In this document: positions 9,482 to 19,390 of the stretch, piece after piece
How positions within the stretch are numbered: position 1 is the first letter of the stretch
Layout of the letters: the number at the start of each line of letters is the position of its first letter
NCBI GenBank assembly: GCA_005882975.1
Contig: VBAS01000063.1
Coordinates: forward strand, 12,671-51,254
Direction: 5' to 3'
DNA from: Bacteroidota bacterium
GTDB taxonomy: Bacteria > Bacteroidota > Bacteroidia > Chitinophagales > Chitinophagaceae
DNA length: 38,584 nucleotides
Made by a program: the position numbers and the translations under genes
The notes under the pieces: model-generated
Told to the model about the DNA's origin: nothing
What the model saw: only the letters and a program-made list of their open reading frames with translations
Database searches by the model: none

Positions 9482-11392
9482 ATGAAACCAGTGAACTGCT
9501 ATCTGCGGAAACTATTCTTATTAACTACTTTTTTAAGGACGTGGTTGCTGATCTTTCTTTTATTTCCAACTTACTTCACTTTTTCTCAGACAACAAATAT
9601 TAATAGCATCATTAACAGTTATCATAAAGTATTAGCTATATCCACCACGGCAGCAAAGCTTGATAATACTTCTGATCTTGCGTACGGCAATACAGTTTTG
9701 CTTATACAAATGAAGGGAGCAACTATAAGCACTGCCGCCAATTCAACATTTGGCGATATAAATTCTTTGAATGATGCAGGTAACTATGAAGTAGCAACTA
9801 TTTGTTCGGTAAGTAATGATACTGTTTATTTTTTCAACCAGGTATTAAGTACTTATGATGTGAATTATAGTGTACAACTTGTAAAATTCGGAGAGTATTA
9901 CTCGGCCAATGTAACTGACACTGTAAAAGCACAATCATGGAACAACGCTACTGGTAAAGGTGGTGTACTGGCAATAAAAGTGGAACAAGACCTAGCACTA
10001 AATGCTCCTTTATTTGCTGACTCTACCGGATATAACGGGGGAAATGCTTCAATAAGTAATTCCACCTGTAACAGTTTTACAAATGGCTACGTTTACGATG
10101 CAAATTTTGTTTCTCCTCAACTCGGAGCATTTAAAGGAGAAGGAGTGGCAGATGTCCTTGCAGCAAATAGCGGGGGCAGAGGCGCACCAGCCAACGGTGG
10201 CGGTGGTGGCAACAATCATAACAACGGTGGCGGCGGTGGTGCTAATCTTGTGGCAGGAGGGAATGGTGGTGGAAATTATACTACCGTTTTCGGTGCATGT
10301 ACCGGAGACTATCATGGTGTTGGGGGAAAAGCGTTGAGCAATGCAGCCGGTACAAAAATTTTTGCCGGTGGCGGTGGTGGAGCTGGCCATTATAATAACA
10401 ATCCTACTACTCATGGTGGTGGTGATGGTGGTGGTATAATAATCGTCATTGCAAAAAACATAATTGGTAATGGATATAAAATATCTGCAAACGGCCGGAT
10501 TGGTGGAAGCGGTGGTTCCGATGGAGCATCCGGAGGTGGTGCGGGAGGTACCGTCATTATGAAAGTGACAAATTCCTATTCCGGTTCACTAACTATTGAA
10601 GCAAATGGAGGGAATGGTGGCAACACGAATAATCAAAGTATTCTTAATCGCTGTTATGGTGCAGGAGGTGGTGGCAGCGGCGGTGTTACCTATTTCAACG
10701 GTGCTATCCCAGCGGGCGTCACTACATATGATACTGCAGGAACTGCGGGAAAAATTCTCAGTTCAAATGGTTGCGGTATTCCAGTGCCAGCTGCAGATGG
10801 AACAGATGGATCGGTTGTTACCAATTACACTTACAGAACCTCTGTTACTCCATCCTCTGGTTGTGCTGCTGTTTTGCCTGTCAGGATCATCTACTTCAAC
10901 GCAATTCTCAAACCGGATCAAAAAGTAAAATTGGAATGGGATATTGCCAATCCTGATGAAGCAATTTCGTTTACGATAGAAAAAATAAACTTATTAAATA
11001 ATTGGGTAGAATTTCAAACAGTTGGTGCACAAAAAGATCTTCATCATTATGAGATCTTAGACAAGGTACCGGCATCAGGGGAAAATATTTATCGCCTGCG
11101 GATCAAAGCAAAAAATAACACCAGCATTTATTCTATACAAAAAAGGGTTGTTATAAGATTTAATGATACTTTTTCTTTTTATCCAAACCCTGCAAAAAAT
11201 AAGATAATGATCAGTGGTAAGTTAAATGCAGGAACAGTTATAAAACTTACAGATCTTACCGGCAGAGAAATAAAAAAAATAATTACAAACACAAGTTCGA
11301 CACTGCTTGAATTTTTACTTCCATCTTTAGATCCCGGTATTTATTTTTTGCGTGTTGATAATTATACAGAAAAAATTGTGATCCTTCATTAA
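9482..11392 (+). CDS. Secreted Gly-rich protein with C-terminal T9SS type A sorting domain
   Basis: N-terminal signal sequence; Gly/Asn-rich segments about 10170-10700; C-terminal FSFYPNPAKNKIMIS...GIYFLRV...EKIVILH typical of Por secretion tail. Confidence 0.8.
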   Translation: MKPVNCYLRKLFLLTTFLRTWLLIFLLFPTYFTFSQTTNINSIINSYHKVLAISTTAAKLDNTSDLAYGNTVLLIQMKGATISTAANSTFGDINSLNDAGNYEVATICSVSNDTVYFFNQVLSTYDVNYSVQLVKFGEYYSANVTDTVKAQSWNNATGKGGVLAIKVEQDLALNAPLFADSTGYNGGNASISNSTCNSFTNGYVYDANFVSPQLGAFKGEGVADVLAANSGGRGAPANGGGGGNNHNNGGGGGANLVAGGNGGGNYTTVFGACTGDYHGVGGKALSNAAGTKIFAGGGGGAGHYNNNPTTHGGGDGGGIIIVIAKNIIGNGYKISANGRIGGSGGSDGASGGGAGGTVIMKVTNSYSGSLTIEANGGNGGNTNNQSILNRCYGAGGGGSGGVTYFNGAIPAGVTTYDTAGTAGKILSSNGCGIPVPAADGTDGSVVTNYTYRTSVTPSSGCAAVLPVRIIYFNAILKPDQKVKLEWDIANPDEAISFTIEKINLLNNWVEFQTVGAQKDLHHYEILDKVPASGENIYRLRIKAKNNTSIYSIQKRVVIRFNDTFSFYPNPAKNKIMISGKLNAGTVIKLTDLTGREIKKIITNTSSTLLEFLLPSLDPGIYFLRVDNYTEKIVILH

Positions 11393-11411
11393 CTTTAAAA
11401 AAAATCGAACC

Positions 11412-12242
11412 ATGAAAAGGAAGATCCTTTTTCCCATCTTGCTATTTATAATTCCGTTTTTTGTTTCCTCACAATCCACAGCTAAAGAATGGTACTCAAA
11501 AGGAATTGAGCTAAAAGACAAAAAAGACTATGAAGGTGCATTGACCGCCTTTAAAAGTGCTATTTCAAAAAAGACGGATTATACAGATGCATATTACCAG
11601 GCAGGTTGGTGTTGTAATGAATTAGAAGATTATGAAAACGCGATAGACCTTTTGAAAAAATATATGCCCTCAGATGAAAAGAATAAAAAAAACAAATCTA
11701 ATGAGCTAGGTTTTTCATACTATAAACTTCAAAAATCAACTGAAGCAATAATTGAATATAAAAACACGATCGCTTTATCTCCAAACGATGGTATTGCATT
11801 AAGGGGCCTAGGAAATGTTTATTATGAAATAGAAGAAGATTATGACAGCGCTATTGAATATTTTGAAAAAGCTGTAAAAGAAGATGAAGAAGAATCAAAA
11901 CCTGTCTATTATAAACTTGGCTGGTTATATAATGACAAGGAACAATATGATGACGCTATAAAGATCTTGTTAAAAGCTATTGAATATGACAGTGAAGATT
12001 CCGGTAATCGTGAAGAACTTGGCTTTGCTTATTATCAAAAAGGAGAATATGAATTTGCACTTACGCAACTAAACAAGGCAATTGCTTTAGATGATGTTTC
12101 AAAACTCGGATATTATTATAAAGGTCTTTGCTTTGTAGCCACCAATAGAAAAGGAGAAGCAATGAGCATGTATTATAAACTTAAAGAACTAGATGCTGAT
12201 GGCGCTAAAGAGTTAATGGATAAAATAAATAAAATGAAATAA
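11412..12242 (+). CDS. TPR repeat protein, secreted/periplasmic
   Basis: Signal peptide; repeated TPR signatures such as KDYEGALTAFKSAI, EDYDSAIEYFEKAV, EQYDDAIKILLKAI, GEYEFALTQLNKAI. Confidence 0.85.
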   Translation: MKRKILFPILLFIIPFFVSSQSTAKEWYSKGIELKDKKDYEGALTAFKSAISKKTDYTDAYYQAGWCCNELEDYENAIDLLKKYMPSDEKNKKNKSNELGFSYYKLQKSTEAIIEYKNTIALSPNDGIALRGLGNVYYEIEEDYDSAIEYFEKAVKEDEEESKPVYYKLGWLYNDKEQYDDAIKILLKAIEYDSEDSGNREELGFAYYQKGEYEFALTQLNKAIALDDVSKLGYYYKGLCFVATNRKGEAMSMYYKLKELDADGAKELMDKINKMK

Positions 12243-12254
12243 CGAAGTCAACTT

Positions 12255-12476
12255 CTAGTCTGTATGACTACTTTTTTTCCAGCGATAAAAAACATAACCC
12301 GCAATAAGAAATGGCGCTGAGGCGAGATATATGATTCCGGCATTTAATCCTTTGGCAGGCTTTTCACCAAGCTGCTGAGCAGTTTTTGTACAAATAGAGC
12401 ATTGAGCTGAAGAATCACTCACAAAGTACAATGAAGAAAAAATAATGATTGATAATATCAGTACACACTTTTTCAT
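12255..12476 (-). CDS. Small secreted/membrane protein with CxxC motif
   Basis: 73 aa: signal peptide, CSICTKTAQQLGEKPAKGLNAGIIYL, one TM helix; TAACTTTG -7 element upstream. Confidence 0.65.
   Translation of the reverse strand: MKKCVLILSIIIFSSLYFVSDSSAQCSICTKTAQQLGEKPAKGLNAGIIYLASAPFLIAGYVFYRWKKSSHTD
12256..12278 (+). terminator. Possible weak intrinsic terminator after TPR gene
   Basis: TAGTC-TGTAT-GACTA, one C, then seven T; only 5-bp stem; lies within the end of the convergent gene. Confidence 0.4.
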
Positions 12477-12493
12477 TCAGAAAAATTTCAATA

Positions 12494-12501
12494 CAAAGTT
12501 A
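12494..12501 (-). promoter_or_regulatory. Candidate -7 element (TAACTTTG) of the 12255-12476 gene
   Basis: Reverse-strand TAACTTTG, 17 nt upstream of the ATG. Confidence 0.4.
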
Positions 12502-12506
12502 AAGAC

Positions 12507-14318
12507 TTAAACAGCTTCTGCACCAATACGCTTGCTCTGTCTCTTTCTCTCATCTTCATCCAGTATCACTTTCCGCATACGAATAAAGTTCGGCGTTACT
12601 TCAATGCATTCATCCTGCTGAATATATTCCATACACTCTTCCAGTGTCATTAGAGTCTTAGGTGCAATTCTCGTTGCATCATCACTTCCGCTGGCACGAT
12701 GGTTGGTAAGTTTTTTTCCTTCCGTAACATTCACAACAAGATCACCCGGCTTGATATTCTCCGCTACGATCTGTCCTGCATAAACTTCTTCACCCGGATC
12801 AACAAAGAATGTTCCCCTATCCTGTAATTTATCGATAGAATAACCTGTTGTTCTTTCCTGGATCTTTGAAAGCAACACTCCATTGTTTCTTCCCGGAATA
12901 GATCCTTTCCATGGTTTATATTCTGTAAAGCGGTGAGCCATTACTGCTTCACCAGCTGTATTCGTAAGCATCTGCGAACGTAAGCCTATCAATCCTCTTG
13001 ATGGAATTTCAAACTCCAGGTGTTGTATCGCACCTTTTGTTTCCATTACATGCATTTCACCTTTACGCCTTGTTACAAGATCAATTACTTTACTTGCATA
13101 TTCCTGGGGCACATCCACCACTAAATTTTCGTAAGGCTCGGATTTGACTCCATTGATCAATTTTACCAAGACCTGTGGCTGACCCACTGTTAATTCATAT
13201 CCTTCACGGCGCATCGTCTCTACCAATATTCCCAAATGAAGGATACCACGACCATATACATTAAAACTATCACCACTGTCGGTATCTTCTACTTTCAATG
13301 CAAGATTCTTTTCCGTTTCTTTCATCAACCTGTCGCGAAGGTGTCGACTGGTAACAAATTTTCCGTCTTTACCATAGAATGGAGAATTGTTAATGCTAAA
13401 AAGCATACTCATCGTTGGTTCATCCACACTAATCACTGGTAATGCTTCGGGGTTTTCTATATCTGCAATTGTATCGCCGATATTAAAATCTTCAATACCA
13501 ACTACAGCACACAGATCACCGGCAATTACTTCACTCACTTTCTTTTTTCCCATTCCTTCAAACACATATAATTCTTTCACCTTCGATTTCTTAATTGAAC
13601 CATCCGCCTGCATCAATGCCACTTGCTGATTTTCTTTTATCACACCCCGACTCACCTTACCAATGGCAATACGACCTAAGAAAGAGGAATAATCAAGTGA
13701 AGTGATCTGCATTTGCAGAAAACCTTCATTCACTTTGGGCGGTGGTACATATTTTATAATGCCATCTAACAATGGGTCAATGCCTTCGATTTGTACATTG
13801 GAATCATTGAACCAACCATTCTTACCAGACCCATAAAAGGTCGGAAAATTCAATTGCTCTTCTGTCGCATCAAGGTTAAAGAATAATTCAAATACGGCAT
13901 CATGTACTTCGTCGGGGCGGCAATTTGGTTTATCAACTTTATTGATAACAACGATCGGATGAAGATTCAGTTGTAATGCCTTTTGCAACACAAACCTTGT
14001 TTGTGGCATAGGGCCTTCAAAAGCATCTACAAGCAACAGCACACCATCCGCCATTTTCAAAACTCTTTCTACTTCACCGCCGAAATCAGAGTGGCCCGGT
14101 GTATCAATCACATTAATCTTTACATCTTTATAAACAACGGCTGCATTCTTACTAAAAATGGTAATGCCACGTTCCCTTTCCAGGTCGTTGCTATCCATTA
14201 TCAGCTCACCTGTTTCCTGGTTATCACGAAACACTTTTGTAGCATGTAATATCTTGTCTACCAGGGTAGTTTTGCCGTGGTCAACGTGAGCTATAATTGC
14301 AATATTTCTTATTTCCAT
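12507..14318 (-). CDS. typA: Translational GTPase TypA/BipA
   Basis: [44 protein letters not shown]; 603 aa. Confidence 0.97.
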   Translation of the reverse strand: MEIRNIAIIAHVDHGKTTLVDKILHATKVFRDNQETGELIMDSNDLERERGITIFSKNAAVVYKDVKINVIDTPGHSDFGGEVERVLKMADGVLLLVDAFEGPMPQTRFVLQKALQLNLHPIVVINKVDKPNCRPDEVHDAVFELFFNLDATEEQLNFPTFYGSGKNGWFNDSNVQIEGIDPLLDGIIKYVPPPKVNEGFLQMQITSLDYSSFLGRIAIGKVSRGVIKENQQVALMQADGSIKKSKVKELYVFEGMGKKKVSEVIAGDLCAVVGIEDFNIGDTIADIENPEALPVISVDEPTMSMLFSINNSPFYGKDGKFVTSRHLRDRLMKETEKNLALKVEDTDSGDSFNVYGRGILHLGILVETMRREGYELTVGQPQVLVKLINGVKSEPYENLVVDVPQEYASKVIDLVTRRKGEMHVMETKGAIQHLEFEIPSRGLIGLRSQMLTNTAGEAVMAHRFTEYKPWKGSIPGRNNGVLLSKIQERTTGYSIDKLQDRGTFFVDPGEEVYAGQIVAENIKPGDLVVNVTEGKKLTNHRASGSDDATRIAPKTLMTLEECMEYIQQDECIEVTPNFIRMRKVILDEDERKRQSKRIGAEAV

Positions 14319-14338
14319 ACTCTTTTTTAAACGAGCGG

Positions 14339-14346
14339 CAAATGTA
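14339..14346 (-). promoter_or_regulatory. Candidate Bacteroidota -7 promoter element of typA (TACATTTG)
   Basis: Reverse strand reads TACATTTG, 20 nt upstream of the typA ATG; only a weak -33 (TTCG at N19). Confidence 0.4.
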
Positions 14347-14444
14347 CGCCAATTCAGCGGGGCAGCGAAGGAAATGAAAGTGATTATTTTGTTATGAACA
14401 TAAGTACCCTGATTAGGCTTTGCTTGCGACGCACAGCCTGCACA

Positions 14445-14503
14445 GAGCGAAGCGAAGTGTTCATCGTTCTGTTTTTATGGCATCTGTCGTTGAGCGAAGC
14501 GAA
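14445..14503. repeat. Two direct copies of GAGCGAAGCGAA in a GC-rich intergenic patch
   Basis: Identical 12-mers at 14445-14456 and 14492-14503. Confidence 0.7.
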
Positions 14504-14504
14504 A

Positions 14505-14522
14505 CCCCGATGAATATCGGGG
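14505..14522. repeat. Inverted repeat CCCCGAT-GAAT-ATCGGGG
   Basis: Perfect 7-bp arms with 4-nt loop immediately after the second GAGCGAAGCGAA copy; no T tract on either strand. Confidence 0.7.
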
Positions 14523-14635
14523 CACTATCGTGCGTTTAGTAATTCAAATTGCTATTTGTAACCCAAAACCGTTCATTTACGTCTATTGTTCTCCACTTTT
14601 GTTTAATTAATTTCTAGCTTTATAAAAAATCTGCG

Positions 14636-15634
14636 ATGCGTTTTCTTAAATGGCTCGGAATTTTTTTATTGGTCTTAATAATTGTTTATTTCCTCGGTCC
14701 TCAACCCTCAACTGCCAAATACAATAACGAATTACCTAATATTCCTTCTGAAGCGTTCCAATTAGAAAAATATATTGCCAATAATGAATCAAAACATAAA
14801 TTGAAACCCGATAATGAAGCAAGAATTGTATGGTACAATGACTCGGCAAAAGAGAAAACAGAATATGCGGTTGTTTATTTGCACGGTTTCAGCGCTTCTC
14901 AAGGAGAAGGTGATCCTGTTCATTATGAGTTTGCAAAAAAATTCGGATGCAACCTATATTTAGCACGGCTCGCAGAACATGGAATTGATACAACTGAACC
15001 ACTTGCAAATTTTACCGCTGAAAAAAGCTGGCGATCTGCTGTTGAAGCTTATGCCATTGGTAAACAACTCGGCAGGAAAATAATCCTAATGTCAACCTCA
15101 ACAGGCGGCACACTGGCATTAAAGCTTTGCGCTGAGTTCCCGGATATCGCAGCAAATATTATGATGTCGCCAAATATTGCGATCAACGATCCGAATGCAT
15201 GGATGGCTAACAATCATTGGGGTTTACAAATTGCATATTTCGTGGTTGGAAAACATAAAATCATAGACGACACAACAGCACTATATAAACAATACTGGAA
15301 TCAACGTTATTCAACAAATTCATTAGTTCAATTAGAAGAGTTGCTGGAATCAACAATGAAAGAATCAACTTTTAAAAAAGTTACACAACCATCACTGTTA
15401 CTTTATTATTTTAAAGATAAAGATCACCAGGATCCCGTTGTAAAAGTATCTGCAATGAAAAGAATGTTTTTACAACTTGGTACACCCGACAGTTTAAAAA
15501 GAGAGGTTGCCATTCCCAATGCAGAAAACCATGTGCTTGGTTCTCCAATCAAATCGAAAGATGTTGGATCTGTAAAAAAAGAAGTAGAAAAATTTGCTAT
15601 TGAAATTCTAAAACTGCCAATTGCAAAACAATAG
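14636..15634 (+). CDS. Alpha/beta hydrolase, membrane-anchored
   Basis: N-terminal TM; YLHGFSAS oxyanion region, STSTGG nucleophile elbow, ENHVLGSP C-terminal His. Confidence 0.8.
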   Translation: MRFLKWLGIFLLVLIIVYFLGPQPSTAKYNNELPNIPSEAFQLEKYIANNESKHKLKPDNEARIVWYNDSAKEKTEYAVVYLHGFSASQGEGDPVHYEFAKKFGCNLYLARLAEHGIDTTEPLANFTAEKSWRSAVEAYAIGKQLGRKIILMSTSTGGTLALKLCAEFPDIAANIMMSPNIAINDPNAWMANNHWGLQIAYFVVGKHKIIDDTTALYKQYWNQRYSTNSLVQLEELLESTMKESTFKKVTQPSLLLYYFKDKDHQDPVVKVSAMKRMFLQLGTPDSLKREVAIPNAENHVLGSPIKSKDVGSVKKEVEKFAIEILKLPIAKQ

Positions 15635-15638
15635 CATT

Positions 15639-16760
15639 TTAAACTCTCACATAAATTTTCTTTTTATCCAATATATATCCTACCAGCCAGCAAAAGAGCA
15701 TAAATACAATTGCAAATAAAAATGAACCGAAATAAGGACCTGCTTTACTGAATATATTTTGAAACAGCCATTGATAAAGTGGCTTATCCCCAATAGGAAT
15801 AAACCACATTAATGTAGCGCCGAGTTCCGATACGAGATAAACGAATAATGGATTTTTCCCAAACACTTCAAAGAAATAATTGAATCGTTTTATTTGTAAA
15901 AAGTCAATAACGTAAACCAAGGCTGACAACAACACACAATCAATTCCTACTGTCAGGAAGACAAAGCTTCCCGTCCATAATTTTTTATTGATGGGAAAAA
16001 AGTTATTCCAGCACAATGCAAGAAAGATCAATGTAACTCCAACTAATAATAGTTTTGTCAATCCTTCATAACTGTTTCCTTTTTCCTGTATCCATTTACC
16101 TGCGGCATAGCCAAATGTTACATTTGCTATGGCAGGCAACGTGCTTAGTAATCCTTCCGGATCAAATGCCACTCCTTCGCCATGATACAAATGGTTTGGA
16201 CCAAAAATCCATAGATCCAGTCTTGTTCCTGCATTTGTCAGCATATCATAAGGATCATCACCACCGCTAAACATTCTTAGGATAAGCCAATAAATGAAAA
16301 GAAAACTTACTGACATCGTAAGCACTGTATTTAATTTCAGATAACGGATCATTAATGCAGCAGCGCAATAACCCAACGCAATTCTTTGCAGCACTCCCAT
16401 TATTCTTGTATGACCGATCGGGTTGGCGGATAAGCCGCCATTTTCATTCCAATGCACAAAAGGAAACCAATACATGAGGTAGCCCAATAAAAAAATAATA
16501 ATGGTTCTTTTAAAAATTTTACCAAGCACGGCTGCATCATTCATGTTCACCCATTTCTTCATTACAAAACTCATGGCATTCCCCACTGCAAACATGAAAG
16601 AAGGAAAAACAAGATCGGTAGGGGTAAAACCATGCCATCTGGCATGATTCAAAGGGGCATACGACGTATCGCCATTGCCCGGCGTATTTACAATGATCAT
16701 AAAACAAACCGTCATACCCCGAAAAACATCAAGGGCGGTGAAGCGTAGAGATGGTTGCAT
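15639..16760 (-). CDS. HGSNAT/DUF5009-type multi-pass membrane acyltransferase family protein
   Basis: RFTALDVFRGMTVCFMIIVNTPG...PTDLVFPSFMFAVGNAMSF, multiple TM helices, GKNPLFVYL. Confidence 0.85.
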   Translation of the reverse strand: MQPSLRFTALDVFRGMTVCFMIIVNTPGNGDTSYAPLNHARWHGFTPTDLVFPSFMFAVGNAMSFVMKKWVNMNDAAVLGKIFKRTIIIFLLGYLMYWFPFVHWNENGGLSANPIGHTRIMGVLQRIALGYCAAALMIRYLKLNTVLTMSVSFLFIYWLILRMFSGGDDPYDMLTNAGTRLDLWIFGPNHLYHGEGVAFDPEGLLSTLPAIANVTFGYAAGKWIQEKGNSYEGLTKLLLVGVTLIFLALCWNNFFPINKKLWTGSFVFLTVGIDCVLLSALVYVIDFLQIKRFNYFFEVFGKNPLFVYLVSELGATLMWFIPIGDKPLYQWLFQNIFSKAGPYFGSFLFAIVFMLFCWLVGYILDKKKIYVRV

Positions 16761-16836
16761 AAGCAGTCGTTTAGTTTCCGAATGTAAAAATTATATTACA
16801 GAAACGCTTTGATTATTTATAAAGAGAAAAATTGGC

Positions 16837-17061
16837 CTAAAAGAATTTTCGGATAAGCCAAAGGATAAGTGTGCCGAGCAAGCTGAACAATATCATTGTA
16901 ACAATAGGAAAATAAAATCTGAAGTTTTCTTTTTCAATCCTGATATCTCCGGGCAACCGTCCGATCCAGTGCAATTTATCGCTAAAAAAATAAACAATAA
17001 TACCAACGACGATAATGATCGCTCCAATCCCGATGATCCATTTACCTGTTTCGTTATTCAT
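16837..17061 (-). CDS. DUF2905-type small membrane protein
   Basis: 74 aa, two TM helices, DKLHWIGRLPGDIRIEKENFRFYFPI signature. Confidence 0.85.
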   Translation of the reverse strand: MNNETGKWIIGIGAIIIVVGIIVYFFSDKLHWIGRLPGDIRIEKENFRFYFPIVTMILFSLLGTLILWLIRKFF

Positions 17062-17066
17062 ATTTG

Positions 17067-17074
17067 CAAAGCTA
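17067..17074 (-). promoter_or_regulatory. Candidate -7 element (TAGCTTTG) of the DUF2905 gene
   Basis: Reverse-strand TTTC-N18-TAGCTTTG; ends 5 nt before the ATG. Confidence 0.4.
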
Positions 17075-17089
17075 AAATGAACGAGTCCA

Positions 17090-19390
17090 TCAGAAAGGAT
17101 AACCTATGCCAAGATTATAAACTATATTTTCTCTTCGCCATGGTTTATTAAACAGTTTTATCTGGTTGATCACCCATGGATTTTGCCGCCATGGTTCCCG
17201 TAATGGAAAAGCAATATCAAGCCGGACAACAAATAATGTTATATCAAAACGAAAACCAACCCCTGCATCAATTGCCAACTGGCTTAAAAATTTGCTGGTG
17301 AATTCACTTCCGGGTTTATGAGTATAGGTGCTGTCATTCATCAACCAAATATTTCCGCCTTCTACAAAAAACGCCCCATACAAAGGACCATTTAATCTGA
17401 AACGAAATTCTGAATTCAATTCAAGTTTCAGATCCCCGGTTTCATCAGGGAAAAAAGTATTAGTTGTATCCACATATTTATAAGTACCCGGTCCCACAGA
17501 ATGACTTCTGAATCCCCTGAGACTATTATTACCGCCTATAAAAAATTGTTTGATAAATGGAAGTTGAACAGAATTTCCGTAAGGAATTCCTACACCAATA
17601 ATTGCCCGGTTTGCCCACGACGAATACAACCCGAGCTTTCGATAATATCGACCATCCAATTCAAATTTGATGTATTGTGAAAAGGGTACATTACGTATTG
17701 TCACTACTTTTCCTCCTTTCAGATCAGCGCCGGAAAACAAACCAGCTAAATTCCCTGAGAGGTCAACAAAGGCATTAAGATAATAGGCATTGTTTCGCAG
17801 CAATCCATTTGCCAGTTGATTATAATTAAACTGGTAGGTAGAGCCAAGAATAAATTGCTTTTGTACCGCACGGGCCAACAAAGTATCCTGGTGAATAAGT
17901 GCTTTATATTCCTCAGTAATCTTTCCTGGTTCAACATAATTGACCCTTATTGGATAAAGCTCATGTTGCTTTTGCAAACTTTCTTTCCATAAATATCCAT
18001 AAGCAACCCTGAAAGAATTAAGAGAATAAAGTTTTACACGATCCAGCATATCATATCCTACCTGGATATTTGTCCGCGGCATATACCCTCCTTTAATTCC
18101 AAAATCTCCAAATGGCACAAGCACTCTCGGAATAGAGAAATTTATTTCTCCACCAAAGCGTATTGCATTATATCCTTTTAATGCACCGCTGAATTGCACA
18201 TCTGAGCCTGTGTATCCGCTAATACTGAAATGTTCACCGCCCTTGAATACGTTTCTGTCTCTCCAACTTACGGAGATTACTGAACCGTTAAGATTATTGG
18301 AACGTGTTATTGTCGTAAACTCTGCCTTCAGTGATCTTCTTGGCAAAGGAGTTAAATAATAAAAAGCATCGAGATACGCAGAGTCGGTTTGCGTGTTTAC
18401 CTCAAAACGATTTTTTACAAATTTGAAAAGATCAAGATTGACAAGACGGCTAAGTGTAAGATTATGATCGGTCCTGTTATACACATCACCGGGTTCAAAA
18501 TTCATTGCTTCTGAAAACATATAAGGTTTGTACCTTTTTCTGCGGTCTATAATATAATAGCCTTTATAATATTGTGCCTGGGATCTGCTGCTATCAACCC
18601 GATTCATATTCAAACTGTAACCTGCATATATCTGAACATCTTTTATCCTGTAAACTTCTTTTGATTCATTTGGCGCATCCTTCTTTATTGTTACATACAT
18701 TTTTACAAGATGATTACCAATTGTTGTATCTGTTTTTATCAATATGAATTCAGGGCTGAAATAATAAAATCCATTTTCTTTCAGATATGCATCAATTCGA
18801 ATGCGTTCTGCTTTGATAACATCAAGATCAAAAGGTTTTCCGGCTTTTAATAAAGTTTGATCACTGCTCTTTGCAATTGTTGATGAGAGAACACTGCTAT
18901 CAGAAGGAAAACTCACAGCCGCGATCTTGTATTGCTCTCCTGCAGCAATGTTATATTGGGCATGTGCTCTTTTTCGTCCTACAATTGTATCGCCAGTCAC
19001 CTTTGCATGGAAATAACCTTTGTTTTCCATATGACTTTGCAGCACTTTAATATTTTGTTGCAGATCAAGCTGGCTGAGCAGTACCGGGGGTTCGCCATTC
19101 TTAGTTCTTATTCTTCCAAAGAAAGAATTCTCTTTCTTATTTCTGAATAAATTATAAATAGAGAGTTTTATGCGCATGCCAAGAAATGTTGTATTGGGCT
19201 TTGGCCTTGTCAATCCTTCAAGATCTTCTTTCAACACTTTTTTTTCACGAACGGTGGAAGTACCGTTCACAAAAGTTCTTGCGCCAGTATATAGTTTATC
19301 GCCGGCTGGCAAATGTTTTGTATTACTGCAGGCAACGATCAGAAAACAACTCGTTAGCAAAATGAGGATATGATATTTATTTCCTTCCAC
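17090..19390 (-). CDS. tamL: BamA/TamA-superfamily outer membrane protein (Bacteroidota TamL-like)
   Basis: Lipoprotein-like N-terminus (LIVACSN), POTRA-like region, C-terminal Omp85 barrel with LRGFRSHSVGPG; directly follows tamB; GTG start sharing a base with the tamB TAG stop. Confidence 0.85.
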   Translation of the reverse strand: MEGNKYHILILLTSCFLIVACSNTKHLPAGDKLYTGARTFVNGTSTVREKKVLKEDLEGLTRPKPNTTFLGMRIKLSIYNLFRNKKENSFFGRIRTKNGEPPVLLSQLDLQQNIKVLQSHMENKGYFHAKVTGDTIVGRKRAHAQYNIAAGEQYKIAAVSFPSDSSVLSSTIAKSSDQTLLKAGKPFDLDVIKAERIRIDAYLKENGFYYFSPEFILIKTDTTIGNHLVKMYVTIKKDAPNESKEVYRIKDVQIYAGYSLNMNRVDSSRSQAQYYKGYYIIDRRKRYKPYMFSEAMNFEPGDVYNRTDHNLTLSRLVNLDLFKFVKNRFEVNTQTDSAYLDAFYYLTPLPRRSLKAEFTTITRSNNLNGSVISVSWRDRNVFKGGEHFSISGYTGSDVQFSGALKGYNAIRFGGEINFSIPRVLVPFGDFGIKGGYMPRTNIQVGYDMLDRVKLYSLNSFRVAYGYLWKESLQKQHELYPIRVNYVEPGKITEEYKALIHQDTLLARAVQKQFILGSTYQFNYNQLANGLLRNNAYYLNAFVDLSGNLAGLFSGADLKGGKVVTIRNVPFSQYIKFELDGRYYRKLGLYSSWANRAIIGVGIPYGNSVQLPFIKQFFIGGNNSLRGFRSHSVGPGTYKYVDTTNTFFPDETGDLKLELNSEFRFRLNGPLYGAFFVEGGNIWLMNDSTYTHKPGSEFTSKFLSQLAIDAGVGFRFDITLFVVRLDIAFPLREPWRQNPWVINQIKLFNKPWRRENIVYNLGIGYPF

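Noticed and set aside
10049-10956. Several ORFs in alternate frames across the Gly-rich region
   Set aside because: Low-complexity GGT/GGC runs remove stops in other frames; the long frame 9482..11392 has signal peptide and T9SS tail
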